The notes beneath the pieces are model-generated. The model had not been told where the DNA came from, searched no databases, and saw nothing but the letters and a program-made list of their open reading frames with translations. A program made the translations under genes and the position numbers. From the NCBI GenBank assembly GCA_038227745.1, contig JBBRPS010000313.1:1-11104 (forward strand): a DNA stretch of 11,104 bases, read 5' to 3'. Positions within the stretch are counted from its first letter, which is position 1, and each line of letters starts with the position of its first letter. This document shows positions 1-7,000 of this stretch, in pieces. The DNA comes from DASPXY01 sp038227745 (GTDB taxonomy: Bacteria > Planctomycetota > Planctomycetia > Gemmatales > Gemmataceae).

Positions 1-269
1 ACGGCGCCGATGGCGTCGCCGCCCTGCCGGCCCTGCAGCCAGTCGAACAGCACGCGCAGGGCGGCGTCGTGGTCCGGCAGTTCGAGCGGCCGGTCCTCCA
101 AGGACTGGCCCGAGGCGTCGCTCATCTGGAAGCGGCCGCCGCCCAGGCCGATGCGGTCGAGTTGCCCGCGCGCGAACAGCGCCTCGCCGTCGCCGCGGTA
201 GAGGGCCGCCTTGATACTGGAGGAGCCGCTGTTGACGGTGAGGATCAGGCCCGCGCTGGGGTCGCTCAT
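1..269 (-). CDS. ackA: acetate kinase family protein, N-terminal part (3' end outside window)
   Basis: This reads leftward from an ATG at 269 and leaves the window still open after 89 codons. Near the N-terminus is LILTVNSGSSSIKAALY, which matches the opening strand and phosphate-binding signature of acetate/propionate/butyrate kinases (ASKHA fold, usual form NxGSSSxK). Family members interconvert acetyl phosphate and ADP with acetate and ATP in the cytoplasm. The start is supported by a GAGG element six bases upstream of the ATG. The gene lies 33 bases after rpiA on the same strand, so it is probably the last visible member of the murB-ftsQ-rpiA transcription unit. The pairing with rpiA suggests pentose breakdown through phosphoketolase to acetyl phosphate, but no phosphoketolase gene is in view. 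The C-terminal catalytic part cannot be checked, and a butyrate or propionate kinase remains possible. Confidence 0.85.
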   Translation of the reverse strand, partial: MSDPSAGLILTVNSGSSSIKAALYRGDGEALFARGQLDRIGLGGGRFQMSDASGQSLEDRPLELPDHDAALRVLFDWLQGRQGGDAIGA

Positions 270-302
270 GAAGTGCCTCGTCGTTCCGGGTTGCAGGCCC
301 GC

Positions 303-971
303 CTACCGCCGTTTCTCCTCGATCAGCGCGAAGGTGTCCTTGTCGCCGACGAGGACGCGCTCCGCCATGCCGAGGAACAGGCCGGTGCCGACGACGCCGG
401 GGATCGCGCGGATGTCGTCCTCGAACTTCACGGCGTCGGGGATGGGACCGATCTCGCAGTCGAGGATTGGGCAGCCGTTGTCGGTGAGGGCCAGCTTGCC
501 GTCCTTCAGCCACGGGACGGGACGGCAGCCAAGGGCGGCCAGGCGGCGCTCGCACAGCGGTAGCGCGAACGGCAGCACCTCGACGGGGAGCTTGCCGTGG
601 TCGCCGAGCCGTGGGACGAGCTTACTCCGATCGACGAGGATGACGAGCCGGCGTGACGAGGCGGCGACGATTTTCTCACGAAGCAGTGCGCGACCGTAGC
701 CCTTTATGAGATTCAGGTCTGGATCGACCTCGTCGGCACCGTCCACGGTCAGTTCGAGCTCACCGGCCTCGACGAGCGTGAGCAGCGGAATGCCGGCCTC
801 CCGTGCCGTCTCCGCGGACGCCTCGGAAGTCGGCACGCCGCGAACCTTGAGGGCGCCGGACTGCACGCGGGCGCCGAGGAGTTTGATGAAGGCGGTGGAG
901 GCACGCCCCGAGCCCAGGCCGAGGACGCAGCCGTTGGGCACCAGTTCCAGAGCACGCTCGTAGATCGTCAT
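303..971 (-). CDS. rpiA: ribose-5-phosphate isomerase A
   Basis: This 222-residue cytoplasmic enzyme interconverts ribose 5-phosphate and ribulose 5-phosphate in the pentose phosphate pathway. Family landmarks are clear: DGADE at 77-81, K90 and REK at 98-100. D77, D80, K90 and E99 align with E. coli Asp81, Asp84, Lys94 and Glu103 at identical spacing. VEVLPFA, TDNG and the IPGVVGTGLF stretch follow in the usual order. The phosphate loop near residue 18 reads GLGSGRAS instead of the common GTGST, and the second loop reads KGYGRALL instead of KGGGG. I take this as a subfamily form rather than decay. The N-terminus is several residues shorter than E. coli RpiA, which removes the usual first-helix lysine. 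No ATG, GTG or TTG lies between this ATG and the upstream in-frame stop, and a GGGAGG element precedes it, so the start is firm. It lies 56 bases after the ftsQ-like gene and 33 before ackA. Confidence 0.93.
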   Translation of the reverse strand: MTIYERALELVPNGCVLGLGSGRASTAFIKLLGARVQSGALKVRGVPTSEASAETAREAGIPLLTLVEAGELELTVDGADEVDPDLNLIKGYGRALLREKIVAASSRRLVILVDRSKLVPRLGDHGKLPVEVLPFALPLCERRLAALGCRPVPWLKDGKLALTDNGCPILDCEIGPIPDAVKFEDDIRAIPGVVGTGLFLGMAERVLVGDKDTFALIEEKRR

Positions 972-1027
972 GGCCGTCTCGCCCTCCCGGTCATTGCGGC
1001 ACTTATCCCGCGTTCCGTCCTGATGCT

Positions 1028-1642
1028 CTATGGCTCAACGGCGCCTCCGGACAGCGCCGTCCGGCACCGGCGGGCCGCAGCTTCCACCTTGGCATCTCCC
1101 CAGCGTGTCCCCGCCGGCCCCGCGGGTGGTGGCACCTCCCCCGGGTAGACCGGCAGCCCAGACGTCGGCGCCTTCGTGGGCAGCAGGACCCCCTCCTCGT
1201 CCACCGCGCGCGTCAGGTCGCCCACGCGGACGGCGAGGACTGGCCGGCGATACCGCAGGCGCACCTTCACTCGCGCCGGCGGCACCACCTCGACCTGCTC
1301 CACCCGCGCGACCCACGGGTGCCGTGCGAACCCCGTGGCGAGGTGCTGCGCGAGGTCGGCGTCGAGCAGCCTCATCCGGGCAGGCAAGCCCGCCAGGTAC
1401 TGCACCTCGTCGAGGAAGTCACGGCGGGAGAGGGACGGCGGGGGGGCGCAGTCGATGTCGGCGAAGGGGAGGGTGTAGCGGTCGCGGTCGCGGATCCGGT
1501 CCTGGGCGAGTTGGCCGAGCACCAGGACGCCACCGAGCACCAGGCATATGCCGGCCGGTAGGCCCACCGCCGTGAGAACCAGGCGGCCGATCCGGCGGGG
1601 CGGCAGGGGCGGCGGGGCCTTGGGTTTGGGGCGGCGGGCCAA
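1028..1642 (-). CDS. ftsQ: short FtsQ/DivIB-like cell-division protein
   Basis: The protein has about 204 residues: a basic, proline-rich cytoplasmic tail, one hydrophobic membrane segment (LVLTAVGLPAGICLVLGGVL), then an extracytoplasmic domain. WVARVEQVEVVPPARVKV followed by RRPVLAV and VDEEGVLLP is the typical FtsQ-type pattern after the POTRA domain. FtsQ links early division proteins to the septal peptidoglycan machinery. Its place directly after murB is the usual division/cell-wall cluster order. I chose the TTG at 1642, preceded by AAGGGA, because it lies just after the murB stop. A TTG at 1687 with GGAG upstream would overlap murB by 32 bases and add 15 residues. The protein is shorter than typical FtsQ (about 250-280): after GTRWGDAKVEAA it ends within about 16 residues, so the last strands of the beta domain seem to be missing. 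The family call rests on pattern and context only. Confidence 0.68.
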   Translation of the reverse strand: MARRPKPKAPPPLPPRRIGRLVLTAVGLPAGICLVLGGVLVLGQLAQDRIRDRDRYTLPFADIDCAPPPSLSRRDFLDEVQYLAGLPARMRLLDADLAQHLATGFARHPWVARVEQVEVVPPARVKVRLRYRRPVLAVRVGDLTRAVDEEGVLLPTKAPTSGLPVYPGEVPPPAGPAGTRWGDAKVEAAARRCRTALSGGAVEP

Positions 1643-1655
1643 AGTTCGGCGTCCC

Positions 1656-2555
1656 TTACCAGACGGAGATTTCCAGCTCCAACTCAACGTGGAAGCGCTC
1701 CTGCACCCGGCTGCGAACCAGGTCGATCAGCCGCAGCACGTCGCGGGCGGTGGCGCCGTGGTGGGCGACGATGAAGTTGGCGTGGCGCTCACTGACCTCG
1801 GCGCCGCCGACGCGCGTGCCCGCGAGTTTGGCCTGCTCGATCAGGCCGTCGGCGCTCAGGCCGCGCGGGTCGCGGAAGATGCGGGCCGCCGCCTGGAAGC
1901 TGAACGGCTGGCCGCCCTTGCGCTGGATCCACGCCTTGCACATCCGCTTGACGATCGCGTCCGGCGCGTCCGTGTCCAGCTCGAACTCGGCACTGAGGAT
2001 CACGGGGTCGTCCAGGTTGCTCGAGCCGTAGGCGAAGCGCAGGTCGTCGCGCTCGCGCGTGTGGACGGCGCCGCCGGCGTCCACCACCTCAACCTGGCGC
2101 AGGTACTGGCCGACCTCGCCGGAGCGGTCGCCGGCGTGGTGGCGCAGGGCGCCGCCGACCGTGCCCGGCGTGCCGACGAGCGTCTCCAGGCCGGCCAGGG
2201 CGTGGCGGGCCGCGTGCGAGATCAGCGCCGACAGCGGGGCGCCGCTGCCGGCACGGACGCGCCGGCCCTGCACCGTGACCTGGGTGAACGCCGGCTCGCT
2301 CAGGCGCAGCACCACGCCGCGCACCCCCTCGTCGGGGACGAGCACGTTGCAGCCGCCGCCGAGCACGTGCAGCGGCAGCCGCGACTCACAGCAGCAGCGT
2401 ACCAGGGCGCCCAGTTCCTCGCGCGAGCGCGGCCGCGCCAGCGCGTCGGCCGGGCCGCCCACCTTGAGGTACGTGTACGGGGCCAGCGGTTCGTTTAGCC
2501 TGACGAACTCGGCGAAATCCTGGAGCTGTGCTTGCACGGTGCCTTGCGCCATCAT
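1656..2555 (-). CDS. murB: UDP-N-acetylenolpyruvoylglucosamine reductase (MurB), active-site residues altered
   Basis: The protein has 299 residues and the layout of MurB, the FAD enzyme that reduces UDP-GlcNAc-enolpyruvate to UDP-MurNAc with NADPH in the cytoplasm. FAD-domain landmarks are TYLKVGGPA (28-36), LGGGCNVLV (65-73) and GLETLVGTPGTVGGAL (122-137). The substrate domain has GGAEVSERHANFIV (250-263), and the C-terminus carries LELE, where E295 matches the family's catalytic Glu. Three positions differ from the usual pattern. YRxS reads YGSS (G177). The NAG after the pyrophosphate loop reads HAG (H140). The Ser/Cys of the GS/CxFxNP motif is R225 in AARIFRDP. Either this is a lineage-specific variant or activity is lost. 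The start has two consecutive ATGs behind GAGGGA, and a strong promoter lies just upstream. It heads the leftward operon. A non-catalytic role cannot be excluded. Confidence 0.9.
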   Translation of the reverse strand: MMAQGTVQAQLQDFAEFVRLNEPLAPYTYLKVGGPADALARPRSREELGALVRCCCESRLPLHVLGGGCNVLVPDEGVRGVVLRLSEPAFTQVTVQGRRVRAGSGAPLSALISHAARHALAGLETLVGTPGTVGGALRHHAGDRSGEVGQYLRQVEVVDAGGAVHTRERDDLRFAYGSSNLDDPVILSAEFELDTDAPDAIVKRMCKAWIQRKGGQPFSFQAAARIFRDPRGLSADGLIEQAKLAGTRVGGAEVSERHANFIVAHHGATARDVLRLIDLVRSRVQERFHVELELEISVW

Positions 2556-2578
2556 CGGTCCCTCGGGTGATCGGCCGT

Positions 2579-2607
2579 ATCATAGGGCACCGCCCGGGAG
2601 GCGTCAA
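2579..2607 (-). promoter_or_regulatory. sigma70-type promoter for the murB operon
   Basis: Reading leftward, a TTGACG -35 (2602-2607) is separated by exactly 17 bases from a TATGAT -10 (2579-2584). Both match the consensus at five of six positions. The expected start of transcription is near 2571, giving a leader of about 16 bases that holds just the GAGGGA ribosome binding site before the murB ATG. It would drive murB, the ftsQ-like gene, rpiA and ackA. Confidence 0.65.
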
Positions 2608-2626
2608 CGCGAAGGCGCAGGCGTTG
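2605..2626. repeat. small inverted repeat between the two divergent -35 boxes
   Basis: CAACGC (2605-2610) and GCGTTG (2621-2626) are exact inverted copies spaced by 10 bases. Each arm overlaps the TTG of one -35 element, leftward for murB and rightward for queD. The symmetry could reflect a shared operator, or may be no more than two TTG-containing -35 boxes facing away from each other. Confidence 0.35.
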
Positions 2627-2652
2627 GCCGGGCGGCCCGGCGCGTTTACAAT
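2624..2652 (+). promoter_or_regulatory. promoter for queD, probably giving a leaderless mRNA
   Basis: Reading rightward, TTGGCC (2624-2629) and TACAAT (2647-2652) are 17 bases apart. The -10 matches consensus at five of six positions and the -35 at four of six. Transcription would begin seven or eight bases downstream of the -10, at 2659-2660, which is the A of the queD ATG. No Shine-Dalgarno sequence precedes that ATG, consistent with a leaderless transcript. Confidence 0.5.
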
Positions 2653-2659
2653 GCCGTGC

Positions 2660-3079
2660 ATGTACCGCGTCCTTCGCGAGATCCGCTTCTGCTACGGCCA
2701 CCGCCTGCTCGGCCACACCGGCAAGTGCCGCCACCTGCACGGCCACAGCGCCCGCGCCGTCATCGTCCTCGAGGCGCGCGCCCTCGACCGCCTCGGTATG
2801 GTCGTCGATTTCGCCGACGTCAAGCGCGTCGTCGGCGGCTGGATCGACGCCACGCTCGACCATCGGATGATCCTGCACAAGGACGACCCGATCGCCGCCT
2901 ATCTGCTCGAGCAGGGCGAGCCGGTCCACGTGCTGGACGTCAACCCGACGGCGGAAAACCTGGCGCGGGCGATCTACGACTTCACCGCGTCGCGGGGCTT
3001 GCCGGTGGTCGAGGTGCGGTTGTGGGAGACGGACGACAACTGCGCCAGCTACACGGGGCCGGGGGGAGAGCGCGGCTGA
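2660..3079 (+). CDS. queD: 6-carboxytetrahydropterin synthase / 6-pyruvoyltetrahydropterin synthase family (QueD-like)
   Basis: This 139-residue T-fold protein of the QueD/PTPS family acts in the cytoplasm. QueD converts 7,8-dihydroneopterin triphosphate to 6-carboxytetrahydropterin, the second step towards queuosine and other 7-deazapurines. Visible signatures are H14 in the YGHRL motif and KCRHLHGH (22-29), giving catalytic C23 and zinc ligands H14, H27 and H29. The Cys to His spacing of +4 and +6 equals that of E. coli QueD. GMVVDFADVK (46-55), LDHRM (66-70), NPTAENLA (95-102) and LWETDDNCASY (121-131) follow. I chose the ATG at 2660 because MYRVLREIRF is the normal family beginning and the promoter places transcription start there. 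An in-frame ATG at 2651 lies inside the -10 box. The gene stands alone and diverges from murB, with no other queuosine gene in view. A PTPS acting in another pterin route is possible, but the CxxxHxH arrangement favours QueD. Confidence 0.9.
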   Translation: MYRVLREIRFCYGHRLLGHTGKCRHLHGHSARAVIVLEARALDRLGMVVDFADVKRVVGGWIDATLDHRMILHKDDPIAAYLLEQGEPVHVLDVNPTAENLARAIYDFTASRGLPVVEVRLWETDDNCASYTGPGGERG

Positions 3080-3086
3080 AGCCGCG
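3071..3086 (+). terminator. GC-rich hairpin over the queD stop codon, possible weak terminator
   Basis: CGCGGC and GCCGCG pair perfectly around a TGAA tetraloop that contains the queD stop codon. No run of T follows, so a classical intrinsic terminator is not met. It may stabilise the transcript end or be chance in such GC-rich DNA. Confidence 0.3.
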
Positions 3087-3178
3087 GGCCGCCTTGACAA
3101 CTCATCCCGCCGAGAGAGTAGCAGGGAGAGACGGCCCTGCCCGCAGTCGGGATCGAGGAGGTCGCCGCCCCGGATGCC

Positions 3179-3207
3179 TTGCGACGTGTAAGCATATACG
3201 CTAGCAT
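3179..3207 (+). promoter_or_regulatory. candidate promoter for the two small genes
   Basis: TTGCGA (3179-3184) is 17 bases from TAGCAT (3202-3207), with four of six consensus matches in each box. It lies in an AT-richer patch (GTAAGCATATACGCTAGC) that stands out from its surroundings. The expected start near 3214 would give a leader of about 44 bases. A perfect TTGACA also occurs at 3094-3099 but has no convincing -10. Otherwise the 178 bases between queD and the next gene hold nothing I recognise. Confidence 0.4.
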
Positions 3208-3230
3208 GGGCGAAGGCATGCGCGGCACGG

Positions 3231-3248
3231 CCTGGCCTGCCAGGAAGG
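3231..3248 (+). promoter_or_regulatory. ribosome binding site partly inside a small hairpin
   Basis: CCTGG (3231-3235) can pair with CCAGG (3240-3244) around a CCTG loop. The AGG of the second arm is the first half of the AGGAAGG ribosome binding site (3242-3248) for the ATG at 3258. An ATG at 3253 is followed at once by TGA and is not a gene start. Folding could lower translation of the downstream gene. Confidence 0.35.
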
Positions 3249-3257
3249 CTCGATGGC

Positions 3258-3575
3258 ATGAAGTTCACGACGCTGGTCCCGACGAGACGGAATGACGGCA
3301 CGGCTGTCAAGACGTCGCGCCTGCAGGGACTCATCGCTTCCCTGTGGCGGCCGTTTCGCGGTGCGACGAATGAAGGCCATGTCACTGGACACTGGGTCGA
3401 TGAGGACGGGACGGAGTTCACAGACGTGTGCGTCAAGGTTTCCATCGAATGCGAGCGCGGCCGCCTCCCCGAGGCCCTCGCGGCAGTAAAACGGCTCGGT
3501 CGCAAGCTGGGGCAACGGGCGATGTACTTCGAGGTATCCGGTTACGACGGCGTGCAGATCCTGCGGATCGAGTGA
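3258..3575 (+). CDS. conserved-looking hypothetical protein, 105 residues
   Basis: I do not recognise a named family. The 105-residue product is soluble, with no signal peptide or membrane segment. It opens MKFTTLVPTRRNDGT, has a central GHVTGHWVDEDGTEF segment, then an alternating strand (VCVKVSIEC), a helix (PEALAAVKRLGRKLGQ) and a closing MYFEVSGYDGVQIL. The strand-helix-strand order, with an Asp-Gly turn and aromatic closing strand, suggests a compact alpha/beta fold. The start is set by AGGAAGG nine bases before the ATG, and the candidate promoter lies about 50 bases upstream. It ends 34 bases before the HicB-like gene on the same strand, so the two are probably co-transcribed. A role as partner of that protein is possible but only inferred. 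It does not resemble a HicA toxin. Confidence 0.8.
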   Translation: MKFTTLVPTRRNDGTAVKTSRLQGLIASLWRPFRGATNEGHVTGHWVDEDGTEFTDVCVKVSIECERGRLPEALAAVKRLGRKLGQRAMYFEVSGYDGVQILRIE

Positions 3576-3609
3576 GCAGTCACGGGGCTTGAAGGCCCGC
3601 GGAGGAAAC

Positions 3610-4041
3610 ATGCCCGCGAAGAAGAAAGCCAGGGTGAGCAGCGCGATCCGCGCCAAAGCCCGGCAGGTACTCGCGTTCGCCGAACAGCGTGCCCACGAGG
3701 CGGCGGATTGGGTGGAATTGAGCAACGACGTGTTCGGCCCGGACGGCAAGGCCACGCTAGCCTTCTCAAACGAATCCGAGCGGACGGCCTTCTGCAAAAC
3801 GGAGGAATACAAACGCCTTCTCGCCCTGATGAACGGTCTGCCGGCGCCGCCCGTGAAGGAACTTATCGAGTTGACGGCTTCCGCGAACGGGGCCATCAGC
3901 GTGCGCCTGCCGCGCTCTGTCCACGCCGCACTGCTCGTCGAGGCAAAGGCAGAAGGCGTCAGCCTGAACCAGCTGTGCGTGTCGAAACTCGTCGCCCAGC
4001 TGCGGGCGGTCCTTCCGGCCAAACCCGCGGCGGACAACTGA
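3610..4041 (+). CDS. HicB-like (ribbon-helix-helix) C-terminal domain protein
   Basis: The product has 143 residues. A lysine-rich start is followed by a helical N-terminal part (DWVELSNDVFGPDGKA, then SERTAFCKTEEYKRLLAL). The C-terminal part, about residues 95-135, reads ISVRLPRSVHAALLVEAK and then GVSLNQLCVSKL. This VRLPxxxHxxL...EGVSLNQ pattern is the ribbon-helix-helix segment of HicB-family antitoxins, which bind DNA as dimers. The start at 3610 is supported by GGAGGAAAC directly before the ATG; an earlier in-frame TTG at 3589 lacks such support. No HicA toxin is adjacent, and the N-terminal part is not the usual partial-RNase-H-like HicB domain. It may therefore be an orphan regulator rather than half of a toxin-antitoxin pair. 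It ends 25 bases before the convergent 1373-residue gene. Confidence 0.72.
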   Translation: MPAKKKARVSSAIRAKARQVLAFAEQRAHEAADWVELSNDVFGPDGKATLAFSNESERTAFCKTEEYKRLLALMNGLPAPPVKELIELTASANGAISVRLPRSVHAALLVEAKAEGVSLNQLCVSKLVAQLRAVLPAKPAADN

Positions 4042-4066
4042 TTGTCCCCTCTCGCCCCCCTCCCGG

Positions 4067-7000
4067 CTATTTTGCCGCGAGCCGCCGCAGTTGCACGCGC
4101 GCTTCCGAACGCACCACCGCCGGGCTCTCCTCGTCGGCCGCGTCGCGCAGCAACCGCTCGACCCCCGGCGCCCGCGCCTCCGCCAGGCCGCGCAGCGCCC
4201 CCGCCCGCAGCCAGACATTGTCGCTTGCCAGCAGCCGCGCCACGTTGGCCTGCTTCACGTCGGCGGCGATCCGGGCCAGCGCCCGCGCCGCCGCATAGCC
4301 GGCCGCCATGCCCTCCGGCCCGTACGTCCCCGGCGGGTTCGCCGCCACCGCGTGCCGCTGCAGCGCCGGCAGCGCCTCCTGCGCCTTCAGCCGGCCCAGC
4401 GCCTCGCAGCACCACCAGAAGCCGACGGTGTCCTGCACCTTCAAATAAGCGTCCAGCTTGCGCACCAGCACCGGGACCGCCTCCTTGTCGCCGCGCTCGG
4501 CCAGCGCCTGCGCCGCCAGGTAGTGGGCGAACGGATACGGCGTCTCCAGCGCGGCGAGCAGTTCCTTGCGGGCCGCCTCGCCGGGCTGCTTCGCCAGGGC
4601 CGCGAAGGCGCGGCGCGTCTCCTCGACGTGGCCGATCATCATGTAACGAGCGCCGGTCGCCTGCGCCATGTTCAGGTTGCGGAAGTGGGCGGGCGCCAGC
4701 TGCTGCTTGAGGAAGGCGGGCAGCGCCGCCGCGGCCGGCGTTCGGTCGCCTTCGCGCGCGAACTCGGTGAAGGTCGTGTCGGCCCACTTCAGGCCGCGCG
4801 GCGGATACCACGCCTCCAGCGGCAGCGACTCCGGCAGCTTCACCTCGGGGACGGGCCGGCCCGCGAGACGGCAGGCGTCCTGAATATCGGCGAGTCCGTA
4901 ACGCGCCTGCTGACGGATCAGCACGATTGGGTCGCGCGTCGCCATCTCGACCAGCAGCGGGACCGCGTCCGCCTTGCCGCGCAGCGCCAGGCCGTGCGTC
5001 AGGCCATAGCGGATGTCGCGGAACATCGTTCGCGGGTCGGCGAACTCCTTGAGCCGCTTGACGTCATCGACGTGGCGGGCGAGCGCCTGCGCCATGTATG
5101 CCTTGTCGCGTTCGTTAGGGTCGGGGATGCCCTTGCCCATGCCCGCGATTTCGGGGAAGGGGTACGGCTTGCGGATCTCGGCAGCGAGCGCGGCGGCGGC
5201 CTTCGGGCCGAAGCCGGTCAGGCCGAGCAGCACCGCGGCATCGACGCGCTCGCGCTGGTGCTTCGAGGTCAGCAGCGGCACCACCAGCGCCTCCAACTGG
5301 TCGCGCTTCGCCGGCGTGTCCAGATCGACGTCGGGCCGGAGCAGACAGCCGAGCAGCCAGACCGCCTCCTCGGGGCCAATCTGCTGCACGACGGGGAAGG
5401 GCCGGCCGTGCTCGCTGAACGGCCGTTCCAGGTTGATGCCCTTGAGCAACTGCTGGTACACGGGATCGTCCTTCTTCTGGCGCCCCTGCAGCGCCTCGAT
5501 GAGCATATCGACGATACGCCGCCGCTGGCCTGCCCGGTCGAGGAGTAGGCGCGGCATCAGCACGCGCTGCGATTCGCCGCGCAGGCGGTCCTCGAAGCGC
5601 GGCTTCTCCATGAAAGTGTTCGGCAGCATCGCGATGAGCAGGTACAGGTCCTTCAGATCGATCTTCGCACCGACGGGGCGCCGCGCCGTCGTGCCGTCGC
5701 TCGGGGTATAGGTGAGGAGCAACCCCTTGAGTATGGCATACTCCTCGGGCCGCGGGCCGTGCTGCAGATAGCGGCTGATGTGTACCTTCTTGAGGGGGAT
5801 CTCGCTCCGCGCCGCCTCCCACAGGGCGTTGATCGCTTCCTTGGTCCCGATGCGCCCGAGGGCGATCGCGGCCTCCGCGGCGTGGTACTCCTGCTCGTGC
5901 TTCTTGAGCAAGGGCACCAGCAGCTTGACGGCGCTCTCCTCTCGGAGCTTGCCGGCGGCGCGAATGGCCAGGACATCCGGGAGGGGCTTGGCCAACTCGG
6001 CCAGGAGCCGTTTCTGGGACTCAACTGTCGAAGGCTGGCGTCCGAGGGCCTCAAAGGAACTGCCCATTGCCTTTGGCGCCAGGGGCTGGCCCTTCAGGGC
6101 GTCCGTCTGTCCGAGCGCCTCCAGGGCCGCTGCGGCAGAGAAGCGGACCTGCCAGTCCGAGTCGTTGAGAGCTTCCCTGAGTGGTTTGGTGTGTTCGGCC
6201 CTGGCCAGCCGAGTCATCGCCAAAGCGGCCGACCGACGGACTTCCACGGCCTGGTCCTTGAGCAGTTCGACAACAGCGGGCGTGGCCTGGTCCTTGTACC
6301 AGAACCAGGAGCCGGAATGTTCCGGTATCGCGGACTTGACATGAGCTTCGGAGCCGACCGTGAGATCTTCGATGTACATGAGCGCTTCACACGCCCTGGC
6401 CCGCACGGACGGATCCTTGCTGGCGAGCCAATGCTGATACTTCTCCACCTCGTCGAGCCGCGCCTGCCGGCGGTAGGCCTCCGGCTCGTTGCGGCGGTAT
6501 TGCAAATCGGTCGATTCGCGCGTGACCTTCACCGGCCCGTACTTCACCGCCAGCACCGACGTGTTCGGCACCGCGTCGGTCTGCGTCGCGTGACAGCCGT
6601 AGCACGAGCGCGTCTCGCCGGCCCGGCCGCTCATGTACGTCATCTGCGTTGTCGGGTAGTACATCCCCTCCGCCACCGCCGTGTTCACGTAGTTCCACTT
6701 CATCAGCACCCGGTTGCCGCCGGCGTCGATGGGGTCGAGGAAGACCGGCGTATCCGCGGGCGCCTCGAAGTACGCCGAGCCGTCCGGCAGGATCGGCACC
6801 GTGCCCAGGATGCGCGTCTCCAGGTTCGTGTGGCTGCTCGTCGTGACGCCGGTGTACTCGGCCTCGATCACGCGGAAGAAGCGGGCGCGCTTCAGCGCCG
6901 CGGCACGCTCCGGATTGTCGGAGACGTGGCCGGCGACCACGAGGAAGCGCGTGGTGTCCTGGCCCTTCGGCGCCTTGCGCTCCGGCAGCACCGCGGGACG

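Noticed and set aside
1548..2498. Rightward open frame of 316 codons opposite murB
   Set aside because: It mirrors the murB coding frame and has no recognisable domain.
3094..3099. Perfect TTGACA as a promoter for the 105-residue gene
   Set aside because: No convincing -10 lies 16-19 bases downstream. The pair at 3179-3207 is closer to the gene and better spaced.
4042..4080. Terminator between the convergent HicB-like and large genes
   Set aside because: Only a four-base stem (CGGC/GCCG) around an AT loop is present, too short to support a terminator.
3201..4811. Leftward open frame of 536 codons crossing the cassette genes and the 3' end of the large gene
   Set aside because: Low-complexity Gly/Ala/Arg composition; it overlaps three well supported genes in other frames.
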